The notes under the pieces are model-generated. The model was not told the DNA's origin. It saw only the letters and a list, made by a program, of their open reading frames with translations, and made no database searches. Below, one piece after another: positions 46,039-54,560 of a stretch of DNA of 64,000 nt (the stretch's first letter is position 1; every line of letters starts with the position of its first letter). This DNA comes from Leptobacterium_A meishanense (GTDB lineage Bacteria > Bacteroidota > Bacteroidia > Flavobacteriales > Flavobacteriaceae): positions 62,001-126,000 of the forward strand of contig NZ_JBBEXE010000001.1 of assembly GCF_037645805.1 (NCBI RefSeq). Direction: 5' to 3'. Both the position numbers and the translations under genes were made by a program.

Positions 46039-47427
46039 ATGACATTAATAAAATCAATTTCAGGAATACGAGGCACTATAGGAGGAATGCCGGGAGAAAA
46101 TTTAACACCGATAGACACGGTAAAGTTTGCAGCAGCATATGGTACATGGCTCAAAGGGCAAACAACTAAAGAAAAGGTTAAAGTTGTTATAGGAAGGGAT
46201 GCGCGTATATCAGGTGAAATGATTCAAAGTTTAGTGGTTTCAACTCTTGTAGGTTTAGGAATTGATGTAATTGACCTAGGTTTGTCTACTACGCCAACAG
46301 TAGAGGTAGCTGTACCTTTAGAAGAAGCAGATGGTGGAATTATTCTCACGGCAAGCCACAACCCCAAGCAATGGAATGCACTAAAATTGTTGAATGGAAA
46401 AGGAGAATTTTTAAGTGCGGCTGATGGAGCTCAAATATTGATTATTGCTGAAAAAGCAGCCTTTAATTTTTCTGAGGTAGATAATCTAGGGAAAGTTACC
46501 ATTAATGATCGGTATATTGATATTCATATTGAAGCGGTATTAAAATTACCATTAGTAGATGTTGAAAAGATCAAAAAAGCAGGTTTTAAAGTAGTAGTGG
46601 ACGGAGTAAACTCTACAGGAGGCATAGCCGTTCCAAAATTATTGAAAAAGCTAGGGGTAACAGTGGTAGAGTTGTATTGTGATCCTAATGGCCACTTTCC
46701 ACATAACCCTGAACCATTAAAAGAGCATTTAACAGCTATTTCTAAGTTAGTGGTTAAGGAGAAAGCAGATTTAGGAATTGTGGTGGACCCGGATGTGGAC
46801 CGGCTAGCTTTCATCTGTGAAGATGGCGAAATGTTTGGAGAAGAATATACCCTAGTCGCCTGTGCTGACTACGTATTAGGTAAGACACCGGGGAATACTG
46901 TTTCCAACATGTCTTCTTCTCGGGCGTTGCGTGATGTTACAGCAAAACACGGTGGAGTGTATGAAACCAGTGCTGTTGGAGAAGTGAATGTGGTGGAACT
47001 GATGAAAAAGAGTAAAGCAATTATTGGAGGGGAAGGTAATGGAGGGATTATTTATCCAGAGTTACATTACGGCCGGGATGCTTTGGTTGGAACGGCCCTG
47101 TTTTTAACACATTTAGCTGAAAGAGGGGTTAGTGCTCGAAAACTTCGAGATAGTTACCCCAGCTATTATATGAGCAAAAAGAAAATTGAATTGACCCCAT
47201 CTTTAGATGTTGATAAAATCCTTAGAGAAGTTGAAAGTAAGTATGTAGATGAAGAGTTATCTACCATAGACGGTGTTAAAATAGATTTTCCCGAAAACTG
47301 GGTGCATTTAAGAAAATCAAATACAGAGCCTATTATTAGGATATATACTGAAGCAAAAACACAGGAAGAAGCAGATTTATTAGCCGATAAAATGATTACT
47401 GAAATAAGAGAAATCACAAATAGTTAA
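46039..47427 (+). CDS. glmM: Phosphoglucosamine mutase
   Basis: The 462-residue alpha-D-phosphohexomutase should convert glucosamine 6-phosphate to glucosamine 1-phosphate on the way to UDP-GlcNAc, peptidoglycan and LPS. It has the phosphoserine loop TASHNP (Ser106), the metal site DPDVDRLA, the sugar loop GEGNGGIIYPE and the C-terminal phosphate site RKSNTEPIIRIY. Within the superfamily, phosphomannomutase activity cannot be excluded. The last four bases overlap the 3' end of the convergent acyltransferase gene. Confidence 0.93.
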   Translation: MTLIKSISGIRGTIGGMPGENLTPIDTVKFAAAYGTWLKGQTTKEKVKVVIGRDARISGEMIQSLVVSTLVGLGIDVIDLGLSTTPTVEVAVPLEEADGGIILTASHNPKQWNALKLLNGKGEFLSAADGAQILIIAEKAAFNFSEVDNLGKVTINDRYIDIHIEAVLKLPLVDVEKIKKAGFKVVVDGVNSTGGIAVPKLLKKLGVTVVELYCDPNGHFPHNPEPLKEHLTAISKLVVKEKADLGIVVDPDVDRLAFICEDGEMFGEEYTLVACADYVLGKTPGNTVSNMSSSRALRDVTAKHGGVYETSAVGEVNVVELMKKSKAIIGGEGNGGIIYPELHYGRDALVGTALFLTHLAERGVSARKLRDSYPSYYMSKKKIELTPSLDVDKILREVESKYVDEELSTIDGVKIDFPENWVHLRKSNTEPIIRIYTEAKTQEEADLLADKMITEIREITNS

Positions 47428-48314
47428 CTTTTGAGTTCTTCAGGAAGCTTATTACAATGTTTCCACCGTTTATGTGTCCAGAAATAATATTCGGGTTGTG
47501 CTTTTATTTGATTTTCAACTTCCTCTAAAAAGAGATCGGTTATTTCAAAATCAGGGTATTCTTCAGGGTTTTTTGCCAATATTTTAAAAGTACCTTGATA
47601 AAATCCTCTTCTGGTTTTTCGGACTTTAAAATACACAACGGATAAGCCTGTTCTTTTGGCTATTAACTCTGACCCTACATGAACAGGCACTTTTATTCCC
47701 ATAAATTCTTTCCAGTAGATAGCCTGTTTTAGTCTAGGGGACTGATCGCTTAGGATACCATACATGCTCCTGATCCCATTTCTTTTATTATCATCAATAA
47801 TTTGTTTGGTTTCTTTAGTTTCTATAAGAGTAGTTCCAAACTTTTCGCGGATATTCCTAACAAGCCTATCAAAATATTTATTAGTGATACGTTGATAAAT
47901 AGCATACCCTTTAGAGTCAATATACTGATTTAGAGCAATGACCCATTCCCAACTGGCATAATGAGGAAATAGAAGTATAATGTCATTTTTTTTTTCCAAT
48001 TGTAACAACGCTTCCACATTGGTAAAAGTGAAGCGCTTTTTCATTTCTTCAGCAGATATGTTCATGGTTTTGATCATTTCCAAAAACATATCGCACATAT
48101 GTTTATAAAACTTTTTTTCTATTTTCTTTATTTCTAGTGTAGATTTATCCGGGAAGACCAATTTGAGGTTACTTTTAACTACTTTTCTTCGATATCCTAT
48201 AACACGATACACAATTACATAAACTACATCAGAAATAAAATACAATATTTTGAAAGGTAGGCATGAGGTTAACCATAATAATGGATATGCTAGTATGTAG
48301 ATCAGTAATTGCAT
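47424..48314 (-). CDS. LpxL/HtrB-type lipid A acyltransferase
   Basis: This 296-residue protein has an N-terminal membrane anchor (YILAYPLLWLTSCLPFKILYF) and a lysophospholipid acyltransferase fold. The catalytic motif is HYASWE (H-x4-E), followed by YQRITNKYFD, and SDQSPRLKQAIYWKEFMGI, as in lauroyl acyltransferases that add secondary acyl chains to lipid A. It is divergent from the rhomboid gene through a shared palindromic promoter. Confidence 0.93.
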   Translation of the reverse strand: MQLLIYILAYPLLWLTSCLPFKILYFISDVVYVIVYRVIGYRRKVVKSNLKLVFPDKSTLEIKKIEKKFYKHMCDMFLEMIKTMNISAEEMKKRFTFTNVEALLQLEKKNDIILLFPHYASWEWVIALNQYIDSKGYAIYQRITNKYFDRLVRNIREKFGTTLIETKETKQIIDDNKRNGIRSMYGILSDQSPRLKQAIYWKEFMGIKVPVHVGSELIAKRTGLSVVYFKVRKTRRGFYQGTFKILAKNPEEYPDFEITDLFLEEVENQIKAQPEYYFWTHKRWKHCNKLPEELKS

Positions 48315-48330
48315 GCAATTTTATTCTGCG

Positions 48331-48338
48331 CAAATATA
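48331..48338 (-). promoter_or_regulatory. -7 promoter element of the acyltransferase gene
   Basis: The minus strand reads TATATTTG, 17 bases before the ATG at 48314. Together with the box at 48341-48348 it forms a perfect palindrome, two bases apart. Confidence 0.65.
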
Positions 48339-48340
48339 AC

Positions 48341-48348
48341 TATATTTG
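48341..48348 (+). promoter_or_regulatory. -7 promoter element of the rhomboid gene
   Basis: TATATTTG stands 22 bases before the ATG at 48371. It is back to back with the minus-strand box at 48331-48338; the polymerase sites for the two genes must overlap. Confidence 0.65.
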
Positions 48349-48370
48349 ATTCGTAATCACGATAAAAATT

Positions 48371-49018
48371 ATGAGTTTAAACAGTATCGTAATCGGCATT
48401 ATTGCTGCCAATGTTTTGTTTTCAATCAAAGGATTTAATGATTTTTCATTTTTCGAAAAGTATAAATTTCACATAGGTGCAGTTCAGCGTGGAGAACGTT
48501 ATAGAATGTTCTCCTCAGGTTTCTTACATGTTGATACTACGCATTTGTTATTCAATATGGTTACATTATTCTTTTTTTCTGATGTAGTTATTAATTATTT
48601 AGGGGGGGGGTATTTTCTATTTATATACCTGCTAAGCCTTATTTCCGGTAGTTTGTTAGCACTCTTCTTCCACAAGGCAGAGTATCACTATAGTGCTGTC
48701 GGAGCCAGTGGGGCTGTTACGGGGGTTATCTACTCGGCCATATTATTGTACCCTGAGATGTCTCTATACCTCTTTTTTATACCTATTCCGATTCCAGCCT
48801 ATGCTTTTGGGATTGGATATCTTTTATATTCCATCTACGGAATGAGAAATAGATTAGGGAATATTGGCCATACTGCTCACTTTGGAGGAGCAGTAGGCGG
48901 TTATTTAGTCACAATGGTTTTTCGTCCTAAAGTGCTTGTTGAACACCCATTGATGGTTGCTTTATTGGCAATTCCAATACTTATTTTATTCGTTTTAGAA
49001 AAAACAAAAAAGCGTTAA
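48371..49018 (+). CDS. Rhomboid family intramembrane serine protease
   Basis: The 215-residue protein has six transmembrane segments and the Ser-His dyad of rhomboids: Ser113 in GASGAVTG and His170 in HTAHFGG, with HLLFNM (59-62) providing oxyanion-hole residues. It should cut membrane-embedded substrates; these are unknown. A run of nine G (48602-48610) codes Gly78-80 and could slip. The stop abuts that of the convergent DUF4369 gene without a base between. Confidence 0.94.
   Translation: MSLNSIVIGIIAANVLFSIKGFNDFSFFEKYKFHIGAVQRGERYRMFSSGFLHVDTTHLLFNMVTLFFFSDVVINYLGGGYFLFIYLLSLISGSLLALFFHKAEYHYSAVGASGAVTGVIYSAILLYPEMSLYLFFIPIPIPAYAFGIGYLLYSIYGMRNRLGNIGHTAHFGGAVGGYLVTMVFRPKVLVEHPLMVALLAIPILILFVLEKTKKR
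48602..48610 (+). repeat. G9 homopolymer inside the rhomboid gene
   Basis: Nine consecutive G code for three glycines in an otherwise AT-rich gene. All three use GGG. A change of one base would shift the frame before the catalytic Ser113. Confidence 0.9.
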
Positions 49019-49705
49019 TTACTGTTTAGCCGTTTCAATCATAGAAACAATATTTTTCCCTACCCGCGAATTCTTGTATGACTCGGGAACTTCATTATAT
49101 AATTTTTGTACAGTATCAAGAGGTCTGGAATGCATCAGAAGCATTCGTTCTATCAACATTACAGAAATGAATGATTCAGGATTTGCCTTAACATAATTGA
49201 TATCATATGCCTGTGCCTCTTGCTGAAGATCGGAAAATACTTCTTGTAATGTACTGATTGTAACAGTATCGCCTGATTGAAATGCTTTGGAATACTCGGT
49301 TCTCAGTGCAACCATTTTATCTCCGATAACTTTCGAGTCTTTGATAAAATCATACAGTTCTTCATTTGATGGCGTTCCTTCAACTTTAGAAGCATTGATA
49401 CTATCTTTATATGCAGTAATATCTATAGTTCCTGGCTCAGCAATATATGCTATATTACCGTTGACGTCTTCTATATAAATATAGCGCATGTCCGGGCCAT
49501 CGACAATTTCTTTATAAGAAATTTTACCGTTCAAAACTTCTGTAGTATCAATATTTGTGAGTTGGTTGATTTGATCTGCTTTTCGGATGTATACTTTTTT
49601 ACCATCTTCAATACCTGCTATAGATACTGTTACGGTATAGCTGTTATTTGGTTTATTACAAGCAGCGAATGATAGAATTAATAGGGGTACGAATAGCTTT
49701 TTCAT
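49019..49705 (-). CDS. DUF4369 lipoprotein without thioredoxin domain
   Basis: The 228-residue product has a lipoprotein signal (FAAC, Cys16), a DUF4369 beta domain (about 20-115) and a helical region. It is a paralogue of the N-terminal two thirds of the neighbour at 49830: both have SIAGIEDG/SIEGIEDG, YIRKAD/LRKAD, IDTTEVLN/IDSTEVLN, AYKDSI and GTPSN in the same order, but this one ends before a thioredoxin domain. Signs of recent truncation are absent. It may bind the same ligand as the neighbour. Function is unknown. Confidence 0.82.
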   Translation of the reverse strand: MKKLFVPLLILSFAACNKPNNSYTVTVSIAGIEDGKKVYIRKADQINQLTNIDTTEVLNGKISYKEIVDGPDMRYIYIEDVNGNIAYIAEPGTIDITAYKDSINASKVEGTPSNEELYDFIKDSKVIGDKMVALRTEYSKAFQSGDTVTISTLQEVFSDLQQEAQAYDINYVKANPESFISVMLIERMLLMHSRPLDTVQKLYNEVPESYKNSRVGKNIVSMIETAKQ

Positions 49706-49774
49706 AGTTGTTTAAGATAATGTTTCTATAGATATGCAAATGTAATGATTCATAGGAATGTTTTTGAACATTAT

Positions 49775-49808
49775 AAAAAATAAAAACCTTCTAAATTTAG
49801 AAGGTTTT
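49775..49808 (-). terminator. Terminator of the DUF4369-TlpA gene
   Basis: AAAACCTTCTAAA and TTTAGAAGGTTTT form a perfect 13-base palindrome (49783-49808). On the minus strand a T-rich run follows. It separates the two paralogous genes, so the second paralogue needs its own promoter or read-through. Confidence 0.8.
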
Positions 49809-49829
49809 GTTATCTACAACTAAACGTAT

Positions 49830-50945
49830 TTATGGAGCTAGTAATTCAGCTATTTTTGCCTCTAATTGAGACCCTCTTAAGTCTTTCGCTACAATTTTTC
49901 CTTCCGAATCCAGTATAAAACTAGCAGGGATCGCATTTACATTGTATAATTTCGCAATAGGGTCCTGCCAGTATTTTAAATTAGAAACATGGTCCCAAGG
50001 CAATTGATCTTCTTCTATAGCTTTTTTCCAATGGTCCATGGTCTTATCAAGAGAAACACTCACAATATTCAACCCTTTTCCTTTATAAGCGTCATAGATC
50101 TTAACCAAATTAGGATTTTCTATACGGCAAGGTTTACACCAGGCAGCCCAAAAATCAACAATCGTAACAGTTCCTTTTGCATCGTTCAATGCCAGCAATT
50201 CACCTGAAGGGGTAGGTGCCGAAAAATCCGGGGCAATGGCCCCGATAGCTACTTTTGCAGCATTTTCAATGATATTATTAATTTTTTGACCTAATGTCGT
50301 CGATTTAATTCTTTCTGATATAGGAGTATAAATATCTTGAATTACACTAATAGGCTGTGATTTGCTCTGGAGCATTTGCTCAATCAATAATGGAGCCATG
50401 TAGGAGTCCGGATGTTCTTTTACAAAAGTCAGGTCATAATTTCGGATATCATTCCTTACTTTATTTATTTTCCTCGCAATATCATTAGTTAAAGGTGTAT
50501 TGTTTTCTTGAGCAGCCTGTCTATACTCTGCTATTAAGTTGTTTATGCGCTTTCTGTTCTTGGCAGAAGATGTCACATAAGCATAATAATCATCGTTGGA
50601 TGGAGTTCCTGTAATTATTGAAGAAAAGATACTATCCTTATATGCAGTAACAGTAATCTCCCCGGGCTCTGTAACGAAAGACAAGCTCCCTTGTAAACCA
50701 TCAATAACAATATGGTACATGTCTGCTATTTTGGCATCTCCCCGTAAAGAAAATTGTTCGTTTAACACCTCTGTAGAATCAATGTCAATAGGTTGGTAGT
50801 TAGCATCCGCTTTTCTGAGAATTACTTTACTGCCATCTTCAATACCTTCTATAGAGACATTAACTACAAACTCATTTCCATTTAAGGCCTTATCACAAGA
50901 TGCTAGAACAAAAACAACAAAAATGTAGGTTAAGATTTTTTTCAT
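49830..50945 (-). CDS. DUF4369 and TlpA thioredoxin-fold lipoprotein
   Basis: The 371-residue product has a lipoprotein signal (LASC, Cys17), a DUF4369 domain (about 25-125), a helical linker and a C-terminal TlpA domain (about 235-371) with the redox motif WCKPC (Cys270 and Cys273) and the cis-Pro segment AIPASFILD. It should act as an envelope thiol-disulfide reductase. Such DUF4369-TlpA proteins are frequent in Bacteroidota; their clients are unknown. It is upstream of a truncated-looking paralogue. Confidence 0.92.
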   Translation of the reverse strand: MKKILTYIFVVFVLASCDKALNGNEFVVNVSIEGIEDGSKVILRKADANYQPIDIDSTEVLNEQFSLRGDAKIADMYHIVIDGLQGSLSFVTEPGEITVTAYKDSIFSSIITGTPSNDDYYAYVTSSAKNRKRINNLIAEYRQAAQENNTPLTNDIARKINKVRNDIRNYDLTFVKEHPDSYMAPLLIEQMLQSKSQPISVIQDIYTPISERIKSTTLGQKINNIIENAAKVAIGAIAPDFSAPTPSGELLALNDAKGTVTIVDFWAAWCKPCRIENPNLVKIYDAYKGKGLNIVSVSLDKTMDHWKKAIEEDQLPWDHVSNLKYWQDPIAKLYNVNAIPASFILDSEGKIVAKDLRGSQLEAKIAELLAP

Positions 50946-51029
50946 GAGATCCTTAGTTTTTTTATTTCGTCTGCAAACCTAATAATTCATTACATTATAA
51001 GGCAAGGATTTAACATAATTATATAGCAC

Positions 51030-51518
51030 TTAGTCAAATTGATAACGGATTCCTAGCGCAATATCAAACCCCAAATCGTCATTATAGTCTTTAAACCCAA
51101 TTTCAGGTCTAAAATCTAACGAGATGAGCAATGGAATATCAAAATTGTACTCAATTCCGATGTCACCTGCTACGAAAATAAAAAACTCGCTATCATCGCC
51201 ACCCATGAAACCGGTATCAAAATCAACATTTCCAAAACCGCCGCCTGCACCTACGTACCAATTAAAATTATTTTCCAGTAGAAATACCCATTGGTAAAGT
51301 CCGGTAAGCCGAAAAGCATCAAAATTATCTTCATCACGCCAACCCAGACCAAATTCCAAACGGTTGTTTTCACCAATACCACGCTGATAATTTAATTCTG
51401 CACCAAAACCATCACCATCTCCTAAACGCAAACCCAATGCATTTTTTGAGATTTGCTGTGAAGAAACATAATTGATGGAGCCCAATGCTAAAAAGCCAAT
51501 TAAAAAAAGTTTTTTCAT
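51030..51518 (-). CDS. Small outer-membrane beta-barrel protein
   Basis: The 162-residue product has a signal peptide (NYVSSQQ, about 21) and eight-strand-like alternation of aromatic/glycine segments (ALGLRLGDGDGFGAELNYQR, LEFGLGWRD, WYVGAGGGFG, ISLDFRPEIGF, LGIRYQF), as in small OmpX/OmpW-type barrels. The C terminus is Gln-Phe-Asp rather than Phe. Acidic turns are notable. The function is unknown. It is divergent from the FAD/Fe-S oxidoreductase gene. Confidence 0.8.
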   Translation of the reverse strand: MKKLFLIGFLALGSINYVSSQQISKNALGLRLGDGDGFGAELNYQRGIGENNRLEFGLGWRDEDNFDAFRLTGLYQWVFLLENNFNWYVGAGGGFGNVDFDTGFMGGDDSEFFIFVAGDIGIEYNFDIPLLISLDFRPEIGFKDYNDDLGFDIALGIRYQFD

Positions 51519-51593
51519 TTGTATATTTATTTAAGAGTTGTAATTAAATATAACGTTATTTTTACAAAAAACGGATGCAACGTGTTAAAATTA

Positions 51594-54500
51594 ATGACTG
51601 GCACTTCCCTTCAACAACTAAAAGCTGATTTAGAAGGTGAAATTTTCACTGATGAATTGCATAAAGCAATCTATGCCACAGATGCTTCCGTTTATCGAAA
51701 ACACCCTATAGCCATTGCTTACCCAAAAAATAAAAAGGACATAAAACGCTTGATAGCTTATGCAAGGGACTATAAGACTTCATTGATTCCTAGAACAGCA
51801 GGAACATCATTGGCCGGACAGTGTGTAGGTGAAGGAATAGTTGTAGATACCTCTAAATACTTGACAAGGATAGTGTCTGTAGACAAGAAGGCACAAACAG
51901 TTACCGTAGAACCCGGTGTTATACGGGATGAATTGAACCAGTATCTAAAACCATGCGGATTGTTCTTCGGCCCTAATACATCTACTTCCAACCGATGTAT
52001 GATAGGAGGAATGGTAGGGAACAATTCCAGTGGAACTACTTCTATAAAGTATGGAGTTACCCGTGATAAAGTACTTGCCATAGAAGCTATCTTAAGCGAT
52101 GGAAGTGAAGTTGTATTTGAGCCTCTTTCAGGTAGTCATCTTATTGAAAAAACAAAACAGAAGGATTTAGAAGGAAAACTCTATAAAACAGTTTATGAAT
52201 CCTTAACTTCTGTAGAAACCCAAAAACAAATCGTTGAGAATTTTCCAAAACCAGAAATACACCGACGTAACACGGGCTATGCCATTGACGAACTTATCAA
52301 AATGCAGCCTTTTAAGGAGTCAGGAGAACCTTTTAATATGTGTAAATTGCTTGCAGGTAGTGAAGGAACATTAGCTTTTACGACTAGGATAACATTGAAA
52401 TTAGACAAACTCCCACCCGAAAACAATGCTATGGTCGCTGCTCATTTTAAAACGATCAGAGCTGCTTGTATGGCGGTTGCCCCATGTATGAAACATGATC
52501 TTGCCACCTGTGAAATGATGGATAAGGTAATCTTAGATTGTACTAAAAGCAACAAAACGCAGCTACCGAACCGTTTTTTTGTTGAAGGTGATCCCGAAGC
52601 TATTCTAATGTTAGAGTTACATGACGATGATCCCGATACTTTAAATACGCGAGTGGCCTTTTTAGTTGAAGCACTAAAAAATTCCGGTTTGAGTTATGCA
52701 AACCCTGTCCTCTACGGTGAGGATATCAATAAAGCAATGGAGTTACGTAAAGCAGGGCTTGGTTTGTTAGGAAACATGATCGGTGACAAAAAAGCAGTTG
52801 CCTGTATTGAAGATACTGCCGTAGCTATAGATGATTTAGCTCCGTACATAGATGCATTTTCAGCATTAATGAACAAACACAAGCAAAAAGTGGTGTATTA
52901 TGCCCACGCAGGGGCAGGAGAGTTACATTTGCGCCCAATTCTCAATTTAAAGAAAAAAGAAGACGTAAAGTTATTTCGAACAATCACTACAGAGGTAGCC
53001 GAACTGGTTAGAAAATATAAGGGATCATTAAGTGGCGAACATGGAGATGGTATTGTTAGGGCTGAGTTTATTGAAAAAATGATTGGAAGTGAAAATTATA
53101 CGATCCTGAAACAGTTAAAACAAGCGTTTGATCCGAAAAACATATTCAATCCCGGAAAAATAATTGATCCGTTCCCTATGGATGCAGCACTTCGTTATGA
53201 GGCAGATAGAAAGGAGCCTGTTATTGATACGTTTTTGGATTTTTCAGACTCTCTGGGGATTTTAAGGGCTACTGAAAAATGCAATGGCAGTGGCGATTGC
53301 CGAAAGACACATTTATCAAACGGGGCTATGTGTCCAAGTTATCATGCGACTAAAGATGAAAAAGATACTACCAGGGCCCGTGCCAATGCTCTTCGGGAGT
53401 TTTTAACAAATTCTGGTAAACCAAACAAATTTGATCAGAAAGAGTTAAAAGAAGTTTTTGATCTGTGCCTCAGTTGTAAAGCATGCAGTAGTGAATGCCC
53501 TAGTAATGTGGATGTAGCAATATTAAAGACAGAATTTCTGTATCAATACCAAAAGCAGCATGGAAGTAGCCTACGAGACAGGTTATTTGCGCATAACACA
53601 CGTTTTAATAAAATAGCAGCTACTTTTCCTTGGTTGTCAAATAAACTTATGAATAATCAGTTATTTGGGAAAATGATCAAAAATAGCTTTGGAATTGCTT
53701 CAAAAAGAAAATTTCCAAAAGTATCAAGTATCAATTTCGATAAGTTTTTATATCTAACTAAAAATGAAAAAGTTAGACATAAAAAAATAATTCTTTTTAT
53801 TGATGAATTTACCCAATATACAGACATAGAAGTAGGTAAAGATGCTATTGTATTGCTGACGCGTTTAGGATATAATATAACCTTATTTTATGGTGAAAGT
53901 GGCCGTACCTACCTCTCAAAAGGATTTCTAAAGGCCGCTAAAAGGCTTGCGGTTGATAATGTTGACAGATTAAAAGATCTTATTTCTGATGAAGTCCCTC
54001 TAATTGGGCTGGAACCATCAGCTATTTTGTCATTTCGCGATGAATATAAACGATTAGTAGATCGTAAAAATACCAATAAGTATATTTTATCAAACTCTTT
54101 ATTAATAGAAGAATTCATAGTAAAAGAAGTTCATGAAGGTACTATAACGCCAGATCAGTTCACAAAAGAAAAACAGCAGGTAAAAATTCATGTTCACTGT
54201 CACCAAAAAACATTATCAAATCAAAAATATACGTTTGATATGCTGAACCTACCTAAAAACTATACGGTAACCCTTATAAATTCAGGTTGCTGTGGTATGG
54301 CGGGATCATTTGGTTATGAAAACGAACATTATGACGTCAGTATGGCAATAGGATCATTAAAACTATTCCCTGCTATCAAAAAAACTGCCTCTGATGTTAT
54401 TATTGCAGCCAATGGAACTAGTTGCCGTCATCAAATATTAGATGGTACAGGACGTATAGCAAAACATCCGGTTACCATACTTAAAGAAGCATTGCTATAA
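51594..54500 (+). CDS. FAD-linked oxidase fused to Fe-S and CCG domains
   Basis: The 968-residue protein combines what are separate GlcD-, GlpC- and CCG-type parts elsewhere. Residues about 1-520 are an FAD-binding PCMH/GlcD-like oxidase (PRTAGTSLAGQCVG, GGMVGNNSSGT, SGEHGDGIVR), about 560-680 carry two 4Fe-4S sites (CNGSGDC with CPSY; CLSCKACSSECP), and about 720-968 contain HCHQ and a single CCG (GCCGMAGSFG). It likely oxidises a 2-hydroxyacid such as D-lactate or glycolate and passes electrons to the respiratory chain. The ATG at 51594 (MTGTSLQQL) is chosen; an earlier frame start at 51519 would add a non-homologous tail. Confidence 0.9.
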   Translation: MTGTSLQQLKADLEGEIFTDELHKAIYATDASVYRKHPIAIAYPKNKKDIKRLIAYARDYKTSLIPRTAGTSLAGQCVGEGIVVDTSKYLTRIVSVDKKAQTVTVEPGVIRDELNQYLKPCGLFFGPNTSTSNRCMIGGMVGNNSSGTTSIKYGVTRDKVLAIEAILSDGSEVVFEPLSGSHLIEKTKQKDLEGKLYKTVYESLTSVETQKQIVENFPKPEIHRRNTGYAIDELIKMQPFKESGEPFNMCKLLAGSEGTLAFTTRITLKLDKLPPENNAMVAAHFKTIRAACMAVAPCMKHDLATCEMMDKVILDCTKSNKTQLPNRFFVEGDPEAILMLELHDDDPDTLNTRVAFLVEALKNSGLSYANPVLYGEDINKAMELRKAGLGLLGNMIGDKKAVACIEDTAVAIDDLAPYIDAFSALMNKHKQKVVYYAHAGAGELHLRPILNLKKKEDVKLFRTITTEVAELVRKYKGSLSGEHGDGIVRAEFIEKMIGSENYTILKQLKQAFDPKNIFNPGKIIDPFPMDAALRYEADRKEPVIDTFLDFSDSLGILRATEKCNGSGDCRKTHLSNGAMCPSYHATKDEKDTTRARANALREFLTNSGKPNKFDQKELKEVFDLCLSCKACSSECPSNVDVAILKTEFLYQYQKQHGSSLRDRLFAHNTRFNKIAATFPWLSNKLMNNQLFGKMIKNSFGIASKRKFPKVSSINFDKFLYLTKNEKVRHKKIILFIDEFTQYTDIEVGKDAIVLLTRLGYNITLFYGESGRTYLSKGFLKAAKRLAVDNVDRLKDLISDEVPLIGLEPSAILSFRDEYKRLVDRKNTNKYILSNSLLIEEFIVKEVHEGTITPDQFTKEKQQVKIHVHCHQKTLSNQKYTFDMLNLPKNYTVTLINSGCCGMAGSFGYENEHYDVSMAIGSLKLFPAIKKTASDVIIAANGTSCRHQILDGTGRIAKHPVTILKEALL

Positions 54501-54513
54501 TCGGTATTTAATT

Positions 54514-54543
54514 TTTGTTTCTCTAATTTAAAAATTACATTTG
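54514..54543 (+). promoter_or_regulatory. Promoter of aroC
   Basis: TTTG (54514-54517), 18 bases and TACATTTG (54536-54543) make one of the best promoter matches in the window, 17 bases before the aroC ATG. Confidence 0.75.
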
Positions 54544-54560
54544 CTCAAAACGAATAAAAA

